From: Verrucosispora sp. NA02020
Lineage (GTDB): Bacteria > Actinomycetota > Actinomycetes > Mycobacteriales > Micromonosporaceae
Length of the DNA: 64,000 bases
NCBI RefSeq assembly: GCF_013364215.1
Contig: NZ_CP054923.1
Span: forward strand, 1,178,001-1,242,000
Direction: 5' to 3'
The notes under the pieces: model-generated
What the model was told of the DNA's origin: nothing
What the model saw: only the letters and a program-made list of their open reading frames with translations
Databases searched by the model: none
Made by a program: the position numbers and the translations under genes
Part shown: in pieces, positions 17,082-25,326 of the stretch
Numbering within the stretch: the first letter of the stretch is position 1
Layout of the letters: each line of letters starts with the position of its first letter

Positions 17082-17972
17082 GTGAAGTCTGCCCCGGGTG
17101 GAGCGCGCCGGTCGCTCGGTCGGGCAGTTCTGGCTCTGGCGTACTCGACGTGGAAGGTGCATGTCGTTACTCCTGTCGGAGACGGGATCGGACCCGGCAA
17201 GGTCAACGCCGACTGGCCCGTTGGCGATGAACGGGACTGAGCATGGTCGGAAGACGCTGCTGAATCGTCGGCGACGGTCTATTCGCTAGGCGACGGCTTT
17301 GCTGCCGTGATCACCACACTTCGGAGCGGGATTTCACGGATGGGCCGGTCGACCAGGCGGCTACGGCGGACGGCTTGCGCCCAACGTCAACCCGACACAT
17401 ACGACAAGACCCACCGAGAGTTCCTGACAGACATCGAGGTGTCCGGCCGATAGGGGCCACTCAGACAGCCAGGGCGGCTCCCGATCTTCTGCAGGAGCCG
17501 ACGGCGCGCCGGCTGCGATACTTGCTCGGTGCCCACCGACCACGCGTCCGCCACCGAATCAAGCCTGGCAAGCCGCATGGTGAACCGCCACAGCAGGCCA
17601 CCAGCTTGATGCTGTCGAACGAGCCGATCCAGGTGCCACCTGACGAGCTGATCACCCTAGCGGCGCTTGGGCCGGGGGCTGCCGAGTTAGGCCGCGCTCT
17701 GAGTCGGACTCTCATCGACGCCGTCTCGCCCCGCCGGAAACCGCGCAGATGATCGTGCGGCCGGCTGAGATCAAACGGCTAGCGTTACCGCCGTACCGGG
17801 GCTTCCCCCATAGACCAGCAACGGAAGGGGCGGCACGTCACACGGAGCCTCGCGGTTCGCAAATCAGTGGAGAGGATTGCCACCGCTCGAATGCCGTTTC
17901 GGTCCGCCGTGCAGGGCCGGCGTTCGGCATTCAGACGCGACAGCTTGGCGCGTAGCTTATGGCGTCATCGGT
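17082..17972. other. Gene-poor stretch, possible decayed sequence
   Basis: Nothing here is convincing. Overlapping frames on both strands at 17361-17752 have mixed features. The best piece is plus-strand 17609-17752 (47 codons, SNEPIQVPPDELITLAALG), which reads like protein but has no ribosome binding site and no known relatives that I recognise. I treat the region as intergenic or as the remains of a mobile gene. Confidence 0.35.
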
Positions 17973-18009
17973 GGCCGTGGCCGTGGCCGTGGCCGTGACG
18001 GCCACGGCC
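17973..18009 (-). terminator. GGCCGT tandem repeat with perfect 12-bp hairpin
   Basis: Four tandem GGCCGT units at 17973-17996 are followed by their inverted complement at 17998-18009, giving a perfect 12-bp stem with a one-base centre. Together with the slippage-prone repeats this can form a very stable hairpin. It sits 54 bases beyond the stop of the SIR2-type pseudogene and may have been its terminator. Confidence 0.5.
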
Positions 18010-20005
18010 GGCTTCCGAGTTCCGGACGTCCTTTAGATAACCCATTATCGGCGGTTCTGCCGCTACATTCTGCCTGTCTCGGTGGCGTCGAATTTGCGGC
18101 GCAGGGTGCGCAGGTCGCTCCGAGTGGCGTCGCTGGATGCGGCGACTGCGGAAACTTGGCCGTAGATCCGCAGCCAGTCGTCGACGATCCGCTCATGCAG
18201 GTCGCCCGTCGTTTCAATGATCATCAAGCGTTCCAGGACCGACAGCGAGTGTCGCAGATAGGCCATCCACGTGATCAGGTTGCTGGTCTCCAGTTCGTGC
18301 GCCGCCTCGAACTGGTCCATCGCCTCGTCGTAGTACGTCGACAGCGCGGCCTCGTCGCTGCGTGCAGCCTTCGCCAGCAGCACGACGCCGAGCGTGGTGA
18401 GACTGTAGGAGTCCCTGACCAGGGTGACCGCGCGGCGAGCGTACGACTCAGCCCGAGACAGCAACTCCGGCCGCAGCTCGCCGTCGTGCCGACTCATGAT
18501 CGCCCGCTGCTCCCAAAAACGGGCGCTCCACGAACCGAAGCTGCCGGACAGCCTGTCGTACCAAGGTTCCAGGTCGGCGTTGGAGAAGACGCCGCGGAGA
18601 TTCTTGTACTTCATGAACGAGCCGACGAGCAGGCCGCGGGCATTGCGTTCGAGCTGGCTCTGCCGGCCGAGGCCCTTGGCGATCCGCACCATGCCCTGGG
18701 CGAGCGTCTCCAGCGACTGGTCCTCGCCGAGGCGCTTCACACAGTACGGCAGGGCGAGCCACCGTTGGCGGGTGCGTAGCCAGTCACCGTCGGTGGACAG
18801 CACCGACGCGAGCCGGTTGGCGCCGGAGACCCGCCGGATAATCGCCTCGCTCTGCGTATTCAGCAGCCGGGCCGCGTCGATGACGTGCAGACGGGTGCCG
18901 ACCCGGGCGGCGTAAGAGGCGAATAGTAGGTAGCACAGTTCGTCGTCGGAGAAGTCGCGGATTTCGTCCTCCACCCGCCGGCCGAACCCAGGGGCGTTCT
19001 CCAGCTGCGCCATCGCGTCGAAGATCTCGTTGTTACGGAAGTGCCCGCGACGGGCACGGTCGTCCTGGTCCTCTAGGGTGCCGAGCCGGGTCAGCCGGTT
19101 CAATGTGTCGACGAGCCGGGACGCGTCGGTGCTGGTGAGCCGCCGGTTGATGGTGCGGACGGTGCGGTCCACCAGGTAGTTGGTTTCGATTCGGCCGAGC
19201 AGCCCGGCGCTGCGCCCAGCGTGGTCCACCCCGACGCAGGCGATCTTCAGGTCTGCATTCCTTGCCCGTCCAATCAGGTCGTTGACGTCGTCGGCGAAGT
19301 CGGTAATGCCGTCGAACAGCAACGCTATCGGCCGCTGGTCAGCGGCGTACGTCAGCAGGGCCTCGACGTCCAGGCGCTGGTCTGCGGTGAATAGGAAGGT
19401 ACGCCATGAGAGCTCCCGCAGCTTCCGGCCGATTGCCAGCAGGCCGGTAGTGCGCCCGCTCAGCCGTTCCCCCGTATAGACCACGGCGCTACTGCTCGGC
19501 ACCCCCGCTGAACCCAGCCGCTTGACAGTGTCCGACGCCTCCCTGATCCAGTCCAGCTCGGCGAAGCGGCGCGCGACAATGTCCGCCCAGAGCGGCTCGT
19601 CCCCGCCAATGAAGTCGTGCTTCTGCGGAACCTTCCCGACCCGGTCGGTCCGCAGCTCGACAAACTGTCGGCCGACCCGCAGACCGACCTCCTCCCGTGC
19701 GGCCGGTGGCGTAGTTAAATCCATGCCTGTCAGCTCGGCCCACGCGGCGATGAACTCCTCGCCGGTCATCCTCACCGGGATGACGTTCCAGCTGCGGAAA
19801 TCGTCGGCGGCTGTCTCCGATATGCTGCGATTCACATAAAACGTGGGCGCCGGGTGCGCCGGCTTGCGGCGCGCCACCACCGCCTCGATGTCCGGCTCGT
19901 CGCGGATCCGGGCGCCGACGATGACGAACGGCGCGATGCCGTAGTTGTCGCGGAAGTTCGCCGGCCACGCGGCGCCAGCGACCGCGGCGTCCGCGTACTC
20001 ACTTA

Positions 20006-20898
20006 GAGGTCCTAACTCTTTGAGTGTTGGAGCCTGCGCCAGCAGATGATGGCGCACGCGAGGGTCAGGAACGCTTCGTGGATGTCGTCTCGGATCTCCC
20101 AGCGGATCCGTAGGCGGCGGAACCAGTGCAGCAGGGCGATGGTTTGCTCGACGACCCAGCGTCGGGTGCCCAGTCCGGAGCCGTGTGGGATACCGCGTCG
20201 GGCGATGACTGGGGTGATGCCGCGGGTGCGTAGCTCGCGTCGGTACTTGTCGAAGTCGTAGCCGCGGTCGGCGTAGATCCTGTCGGGTCTGTGCCGGGGC
20301 CGGCCTCGGATGCCCTTGATGGGTGGGATCTTGTCGACCAGGGGCAGCAGTTGGGTGACGTCGTGGCGGTTGCCGCCGGTGAGCGCGGTGGCGAGGGGGA
20401 TGCCGGCCGCGTCGGTGATGACGTGGTGTTTCGAGCCTGGCTTGCGGCGGTCGACCGGGCTCGGACCGGTTTTGGGCCGCCCTTGAGCGCCCGGATGTGG
20501 GAGCCGTCGATCACCGCCCTGGACATGTCCAACTGCCCGGCGGCGCGAAGTTTGCCCAGCAGGACCTCATGCAGTCGTTGCCACACGTCGGCGTCGTTCC
20601 AGTCCCGCAACCGGCGCCAGCAGGTCATGCCTGAGCCGAAGCCGAGTTCCTGGGGCAGGTACTCCCAAGGGATCGCGGTGTAGAGCACGAACAAGATCCC
20701 GCACAACACCTTGCGATCATCGAGAGGCTTACGGCCCGGGAACCGATGACGCCGAGGCGGACGAGGTGGCAGCAGCGGTGCGATCTCGGCCCACAGATCG
20801 TCCGAGACGATCCACGGCGGCTGCTCACCCCTCCTCACATCCAGACAGAACGATCCTCGCGTCCCGAGGACACGCCCACATCATTTCGTTAGGAGCTC
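20006..20898 (-). mobile_element. IS5-family insertion sequence
   Basis: 893 bp with imperfect terminal inverted repeats (GAGGTCCTAAC at the left end, GAGCTCCTAAC read inward from the right) and a TTA target duplication at 20003-20005 and 20899-20901. It is inserted in the SIR2-type gene. Excision in silico restores the host frame exactly (codons TTC TCC CTA AGT GAG). Confidence 0.88.
20012..20838 (-). CDS. IS5-family transposase made by -1 frameshift
   Basis: The first frame starts at 20838 (MRRGEQPPWIVSDDLWAEIA) and encodes the HTH part and the first DDE Asp (RAVIDGSHIRALKGG). It continues in frame 0 only as unnatural Ser/Pro-rich sequence. Shifting -1 at 20470-20476 (coding strand C CCA AAA C) restores the classical IS5 sequence: TGPSPVDRRKPGSKHHV, later YADRGYDFD and HGSGLGTRRWVVEQT, ending at TAG 20014-20012. 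Programmed -1 frameshifting on such A-rich slippery strings is known in IS5/IS427-group elements, so this copy may be intact and active. Confidence 0.82.
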
Positions 20899-21515
20899 TT
20901 AGGGAGAAGACCAACCGCTGGACCTCCTCCTCGTCCACCTTGCCGTGCAGGTGCACCACCGAGAGGTCCCGGGTTATGCTGAACTGGTCGTCCCAATTGA
21001 CCCGGCGCACGGCTCGCGAGCCCTCGCCCATCACCCGGCCTTACGCTCGCTCGAACGAGTCGTCAACGTTCAGCGTCCACACGCATTGCCACGGGAAGCG
21101 GGCGAACGGATCCATCCAGTTCGGCGGGATGACCTCATGGAATAGCTCCCGCAGCCAATCGTAGACCGGCTTCGCCCCGGCCTTCTGGACGACGCGGTCG
21201 TAGACCCGCCACAGCAGGTCGTCCGCGTCGTACTTCACGGCGAACTCCGTAGCCAGCTGTTCTAACAGATCCTGGCTGCCGGGCAGCTTGCTGCCGTTAC
21301 GCGCCACCGAGTCACGGCTGGCACCGGCGCCGAGCAGTAGGTGGTAATCGCCGTTGGCCGCAGCACGCAGCAGCGCCTCCGTCTGGTCCGCGGTCAACCC
21401 GAGATCCGGCACCCTGGTCACCCCGTCGTAGTCGGTCCGACAACACTTCGTACCGCCGCATCGTACCGAGCACTTTCACGGCTCCCCAGGCTGCCGCCGA
21501 CGAGTGACCGTCTTA

Positions 21516-21566
21516 CCGGAATGCGACGTAGACGTCGTCTTTCGGGTCGATCCTGAGGTCGTGCGG
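21516..21566 (-). pseudogene. Possible 17-codon C-terminal stub of a gene cut by an IS
   Basis: On the minus strand a short open frame reads PHDLRIDPKDDVYVAFR and ends at TAA 21515-21513, about 90 bases before the SIR2-type gene start. It begins right at the left end of the neighbouring insertion element. The residues look like a genuine protein end with normal codons. It may be the remnant of a gene that once preceded the SIR2-type gene. Too short to identify. Confidence 0.3.
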
Positions 21567-21570
21567 CTAA

Positions 21571-23163
21571 CTTGATCTTTAACCTGTTGGGCGGTGGCAT
21601 CGACCCCGGCTGATCGTGGGGACAGCCCTTGATCGATCATTCCTCTTGTCTAGGGAAGAAGATCGCAAACCAAGGGCTGTCTGGTGATCAGTGTGCACGA
21701 TGCCGGGACGACCGGCGAGGTCGGGCGGCTGGCCGCGTTCCGGCGCGAGTTCCACGCCTGTCTGACCGCTCGACGGGACGCGTTGTTCGAGCTGGCCGAC
21801 GCGCTGTTGTGCGGGGATGCGCCGGTGCGGTCGCTGGTGGAGTTATCGCTGGTAGGTGAGCACCGCCGCGGTCACGGCTCGCTGTACGCGGCGTTGAACC
21901 GCGGCCGGATCGACATCGAGCGGCTGCAGACCGCGGTCGCGGCGGTGCCGCTGCCACGGGCCGCGGACGGGCGGATCGTCCTGGCGGTGGATGTGACCTG
22001 CTGGCTGCGGCCGGAAGCTCACACCTGCCCGCAGCGGGTGCTGTGCCACACCTACGGGCGCGGCAAGGACACCCACGTCGGGGTTCCGGGCTGGCCGTAC
22101 TCGTTCGTCACCGCCCTGGAGACCGGGCGCACCTCGTGGACCGCGCCGTTGGACGCCCGCAGGCTGGCGCCCGGCGACGACGCCGCCACGGTCACCGCCG
22201 GCCAGCTGCGCGACGTGGTGCAGCGGCTGATCGCTGCCGGGCAGTGGCAGCCCGGTGATCCGGACGTGTGGATCGTCGCGGACGCCGGTTACGACGGGCC
22301 CCGGCTGGCGTTTCTCCTCGCTGATCTACCAGTGCAGGTGTTGGTGCGGATGCGTTCCGACCGGGTGCTTCGCCGACCCGCGCCACCCCGGCTGCCCGGC
22401 ACCACCGGCCGCCCGCGACGCCATGGCGGCGAGTTCATCTTCGGCGACCCGGCCAGTTGGGGCGACCCGGACGTCGCCACGACGACCGACACCCGTCTCT
22501 ACGGCACCGCGACCGCGCGGGCCTGGCGCCGGCTGCACCCCCGGCTGACCCACCGCACCGCCTGGACCGCCCAGCACGGCCCGCTGCCGATCATCGAGGG
22601 CACCGTGATCCTGCTGACCGTCGACCGGCTGCCCTCCGGCGCCACCGCGAAACCGGTCTGGCTCTGGTGGTCCCAACCCGCCGCCACCACCGCCGAGGTC
22701 GACCTGCTCTGGCAGGCATTCCTGCGCCGCTTCGACATCGAGCACACCTTCCGCATGCTCAAACAGACCCTCGGCTGGACCAGCCCGAAACTACGCGACC
22801 CGAACGCCGCCGACCGCTGGACCTGGCTCGTGTTGACCGCCTACACCCAGCTACGCCTCGCCCGAGGCGCCGTCGGCGACCTCCGCCGGCCCTGGGAACG
22901 CCCAGCGCCCCCCGAACGGCTCTCACCCGCCCGCGTCCGCCGCGCATTTCGGCACCTACGCACCAAAGCCGGCTGCCCCGCCGCCGCGCCGAAACCGAGC
23001 CGACCAGGCCCCGGACGACCGCCCGGACACCCCAACCGCCACCGAGCAGCCCGCCACGACGTCCACATCGTCACAGCGGCCACCAGCAATAAGCCGAACA
23101 GCAACACCAAGAAACGAAGACCTCGAATAACCCGAGACCACGCCGCACAGGTTAAAGATCAAG
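21571..23163 (+). mobile_element. Insertion sequence with 17-bp perfect inverted repeats
   Basis: Perfect terminal inverted repeats CTTGATCTTTAACCTGT at 21571-21587 and, inverted, at 23147-23163 define a 1593-bp element. It is flanked by CTA on both sides (CTAA left, CTAG right), consistent with a short target duplication. On its right it abuts the remains of another IS5-type transposase, so it inserted into or next to an older element. Confidence 0.88.
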
Positions 23164-23303
23164 CTAGGACCCAGACGGTGACCGGCAGCCCGGGGGTGTC
23201 GGTGACGATGAACCGTTTCCGGCCGTTGATCTTCTTCCTGCAGTCATACCACGGCTGTCGCGGTGCACGGCGTCGGCGGCTCGCACGCTCTGGGAGTCGA
23301 TGA
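21684..23303 (+). CDS. DDE transposase of an actinomycete IS4-like family
   Basis: Proteins of this type are about 470-490 residues. The core is recognisable: ADGRIVLAVDVTCWLRPEA (first Asp), DVWIVADAGYDGPRLAFLL (second Asp) and FDIEHTFRMLKQTLGWTSPK (Glu), followed by WTWLVLTAYTQLRLARG. I recall this group as NCBIfam NF041680. The gene has no stop inside the element: the frame runs through the right inverted repeat (at KDQ) and picks up about 47 foreign residues before stopping at 23303. Many members rely on flanking or terminal sequence for the stop. The protein may therefore be functional with an unnatural tail. Confidence 0.85.
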   Translation: MISVHDAGTTGEVGRLAAFRREFHACLTARRDALFELADALLCGDAPVRSLVELSLVGEHRRGHGSLYAALNRGRIDIERLQTAVAAVPLPRAADGRIVLAVDVTCWLRPEAHTCPQRVLCHTYGRGKDTHVGVPGWPYSFVTALETGRTSWTAPLDARRLAPGDDAATVTAGQLRDVVQRLIAAGQWQPGDPDVWIVADAGYDGPRLAFLLADLPVQVLVRMRSDRVLRRPAPPRLPGTTGRPRRHGGEFIFGDPASWGDPDVATTTDTRLYGTATARAWRRLHPRLTHRTAWTAQHGPLPIIEGTVILLTVDRLPSGATAKPVWLWWSQPAATTAEVDLLWQAFLRRFDIEHTFRMLKQTLGWTSPKLRDPNAADRWTWLVLTAYTQLRLARGAVGDLRRPWERPAPPERLSPARVRRAFRHLRTKAGCPAAAPKPSRPGPGRPPGHPNRHRAARHDVHIVTAATSNKPNSNTKKRRPRITRDHAAQVKDQARTQTVTGSPGVSVTMNRFRPLIFFLQSYHGCRGARRRRLARSGSR

Positions 23304-23470
23304 CCCCCACCGTCGGTTCGGGTTGCCGAGCGATAGCCCGCCGGACCTGTTCCCGTAGTTTGGTGAGGATCCAATCGGTCACACCCCGCCGGTTCCACCG
23401 TTTGAAGTGGAAGTACACGGTCTGCCAGGGCGGAAAGTCCACCGGCAGGTACCGCCACGCCCGCATGTCG
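23164..23470 (-). pseudogene. IS5-type transposase fragment, truncated and frameshifted
   Basis: Minus-strand remnant reading WRYLPVDFPPWQTVYFHFKR, then VGVIDSQSVRAADAVHRDSR in one frame and KKINGRKRFIVTDTPGLPV in a second frame. It therefore carries an internal frameshift near 23255. The N-terminus is missing at about 23470 and the C-terminal half is cut by the neighbouring insertion element at 23163. The other half is not seen left of that element, so flanking DNA has been deleted. Confidence 0.8.
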
Positions 23471-23665
23471 CGTGGGCGCTCGCGCGCCTGTTAGCCTACG
23501 AGGCGTAATCCGGCCACGACAGAGGGCTGGAAGTAGCGCAGGCCATTGCCCCGGACGTGGCGGGCGTTACGACCAAGGGTGTGCTACGCCCACTCTGTCA
23601 GCTCAAACTCACTCCTGTACTCGACGTGTGTGACATCGCTGGCCGGGCAGCATGGAGGGTCACGC

Positions 23666-24544
23666 ATGCCTCACACAGCCCACACTGCCCACGCCCGACT
23701 CCGGGCGGCCTACACCGGCGAGCACATCACTGCAGCGCGGCAGGGAGTCGGACATGTAGGCGACCTCGGTCTGGACCGCTGCACGATCCCTCAACAGCGG
23801 TTGCGCGCGCTGCTCGCGACGTACCTGTTCGACGGAGCCGTTGCCGGCGCCTCGATTGTCAGCCGCTTGACCCACTACTCGCTTACGATGTCGCCCCGCA
23901 TCGACGAACTCGTCGTGGTATCCGACTGCCCCACCAACGTCCTCGGCTACCTCGTCCCCAACGGAGAGGGCTCCGGATCGGCGGGCCTGCCGGGCCTACG
24001 ACTTAGCCGCACGATCGGCACGGGGACCTATCAGCTGGTGCACCTACCCACCGGCGCGCGTATGACTCTCACTGATCAACGCCGTGGGGTCTTCGACGAG
24101 ACCCGCTTCGCGGTGTACTCCCGCGAAACAAAAGACGGCTACCGCTGGTGGACGCCGGACGTGCCCCTCGCCGCCACGGAGCAGCACATGCTGCGGTTTA
24201 ACCCCACTCCGGGCGGCGGGGCCGCCGCGATTCTGCGTGCACTGGCTATGCGCCTCGACGCCCGCGACGTAGCCGGTCGATGGGCCATCGGTCACTGGTT
24301 TTGCGACCCGCTCCAGCGGCCGAAACCCGGCAACGTTAACGACTTCCGCGGCCGCCGCCTCGTCGGCGGCGGCCGACGATGGCACTTGCAGTGGGGCGGG
24401 TACCCGTACCCCACCGACATCGTCGGCATGCTGCTCGATGAGGCTATCGGCCTGCCTGGAGTGACCGTCGCGAAAGCCGGCCCCGCCTACGACCTCCATC
24501 TCGACGGTCACACTCTAAGGATCCAGTCTGGAGCGGGTAGCTAG
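23666..24544 (+). CDS. Hypothetical protein near the island end
   Basis: 292 residues from ATG 23666, chosen because GGAGGG lies just upstream (23654-23659). A longer frame to 23546 reads unnaturally. The N-terminus ARLRAAYTGEHITAARQGV recalls a motif at the start of hypothetical proteins in Streptomyces integrative elements and plasmids. The rest contains IDELVVVSDCPTNVLGYLVP, GTGTYQLVHLPTGARMTLT and RWHLQWGGYPYPTDIVGML and looks like a soluble alpha/beta protein. No catalytic motif is apparent. Its position just inside the att-like scar suggests that it is the terminal cargo gene of the island. Confidence 0.78.
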   Translation: MPHTAHTAHARLRAAYTGEHITAARQGVGHVGDLGLDRCTIPQQRLRALLATYLFDGAVAGASIVSRLTHYSLTMSPRIDELVVVSDCPTNVLGYLVPNGEGSGSAGLPGLRLSRTIGTGTYQLVHLPTGARMTLTDQRRGVFDETRFAVYSRETKDGYRWWTPDVPLAATEQHMLRFNPTPGGGAAAILRALAMRLDARDVAGRWAIGHWFCDPLQRPKPGNVNDFRGRRLVGGGRRWHLQWGGYPYPTDIVGMLLDEAIGLPGVTVAKAGPAYDLHLDGHTLRIQSGAGS

Positions 24545-24668
24545 CGCCTCTCGCGGGCGGAGCAGCAGAGGCCCGACGTCACGGCCGAAACAGGCTCATC
24601 GTCGTCATGGCTGAATGCTGCTCCGCCATCCGAGCCTGCGGGAACCTTCACCAGTACCAGACCCCTAC

Positions 24669-24690
24669 GTTCGAGTCCCTTCGGGCGCGC
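24669..24690 (+). other. att-like scar: 3' end of a tRNA-Arg gene
   Basis: The 22 bases starting GTTCGAGTCCCTTCGGGC match, as I remember it, the T-loop, T-stem 3' strand and acceptor 3' strand of actinobacterial tRNA-Arg. The 5' side does not pair with it (CTACG instead of AGGGG), so only the 3' part of a tRNA is present. A strong hairpin follows at once, as after real tRNA genes. This is what remains at the distal end of an element integrated into a tRNA gene; the element would lie to the left. Confidence 0.5.
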
Positions 24691-24697
24691 TTATCTC

Positions 24698-24733
24698 GAC
24701 AGGGAAGATAGCCTTCCGGCTATCTTCCCTGTC
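24698..24733 (+). terminator. Perfect 16-bp hairpin after the tRNA fragment
   Basis: GACAGGGAAGATAGCC at 24698-24713 is exactly repeated in inverted orientation at 24718-24733, with TTCC as the loop. Its position 7 bases after the tRNA-like 3' end fits the native terminator of that tRNA gene. It can act on either strand. Confidence 0.7.
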
Positions 24734-24739
24734 GTCGTG

Positions 24740-25100
24740 TGAGTCAGGCCTGTGGCACACGTTCTCGAACTCGCGGAGCGTTGCGGAGTGGTCGCCGGCC
24801 TGAATCGTGACCGTTCGGTAGCGGCGGGCTTGGTGACGAAGCATCTGATGCTCCCGCCGGTGGTGTTCTCGATCCAGCGGGACACGGCCAGTGCGGCGAA
24901 CATGATCGTCAGGTGCGCCTCGATCGATTCGCGGGTGTGGTGGAAGACGGGTCGTGCGCCGATGTCTGTCTTGGCATGCGGAGGTACTTCTCAACCTGCA
25001 GGAGCCGCCTGGAGGCGCCGATGACCTGCTGCGGGTAGGGGGCCGGCAGATTGGTGACGTAGCGGGTGCAGCGCGGTGACCGAGACCACGAGATCGACGC
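24740..25100 (-). pseudogene. IS1634-like transposase C-terminal remnant
   Basis: Read on the minus strand in shifting frames, the sequence keeps pieces of an IS1634/IS4-type transposase C-terminus: RYVTNLPAPYPQQVIGASRR, LLQVEKYLRMPR, then FAALAVSRWIENTTGGSI and RTVTIQAGDHSATL. Several frameshifts and stops separate them. No inverted repeats are visible. The region 25101-25326 holds nothing I can identify. Confidence 0.65.
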
Positions 25101-25326
25101 GATCCTCGTGTCCGTCGCTGCCCTTGCCCGAGGGCTTGACGTGGTTGCCGCTGTTGAACCTTTCTCCTCTTCAGGAGACGGTCGTTCGAGGTTAGGAGAC
25201 GGGCCTTGCGTGCGGTAAGGAATTGAAGGTTCTCCACCGCAGTGTTGCTAATACGTCCAGCGGCCAGCTAGATGCATCCTGCGGGTGAGGGCTGGCCCCG
25301 CATGGGAAGTCGTCCAGTTGAGGTCG

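Larger units (their letters stand above)
18063..21421 (-). pseudogene. SIR2-domain/P-loop protein, inactivated by nonsense codon and IS insertion
   Basis: Removing the IS (20006-20898) and one copy of the 3-bp duplication restores one frame of about 820 codons. The N-terminus is a SIR2-type NAD-binding domain (HLLLGAGASRDS at residues 28-38, then WTLNVDDSFERA and VVHLHGKVDEEE). The 352-360 region has a P-loop-like TGERLSGRTTGLL in which Lys is replaced by Arg, and a Walker B-like IALLFDGITDF. The rest is helical, with a likely repeat C-terminus. SIR2 followed by a STAND-like NTPase and helical sensor is the layout of anti-phage proteins such as Avs5 and other defence-associated sirtuins. Two lesions exist: an in-frame TAA at 21041-21043 and the IS, which splits the frame after residue 174. 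The gene is dead as written. Confidence 0.82.

Noticed and set aside
18063..20057. 664-codon gene starting at ATG 20057
   Set aside because: The first 18 codons are IS5 sequence. The true gene starts at 21421 and was split by the IS.
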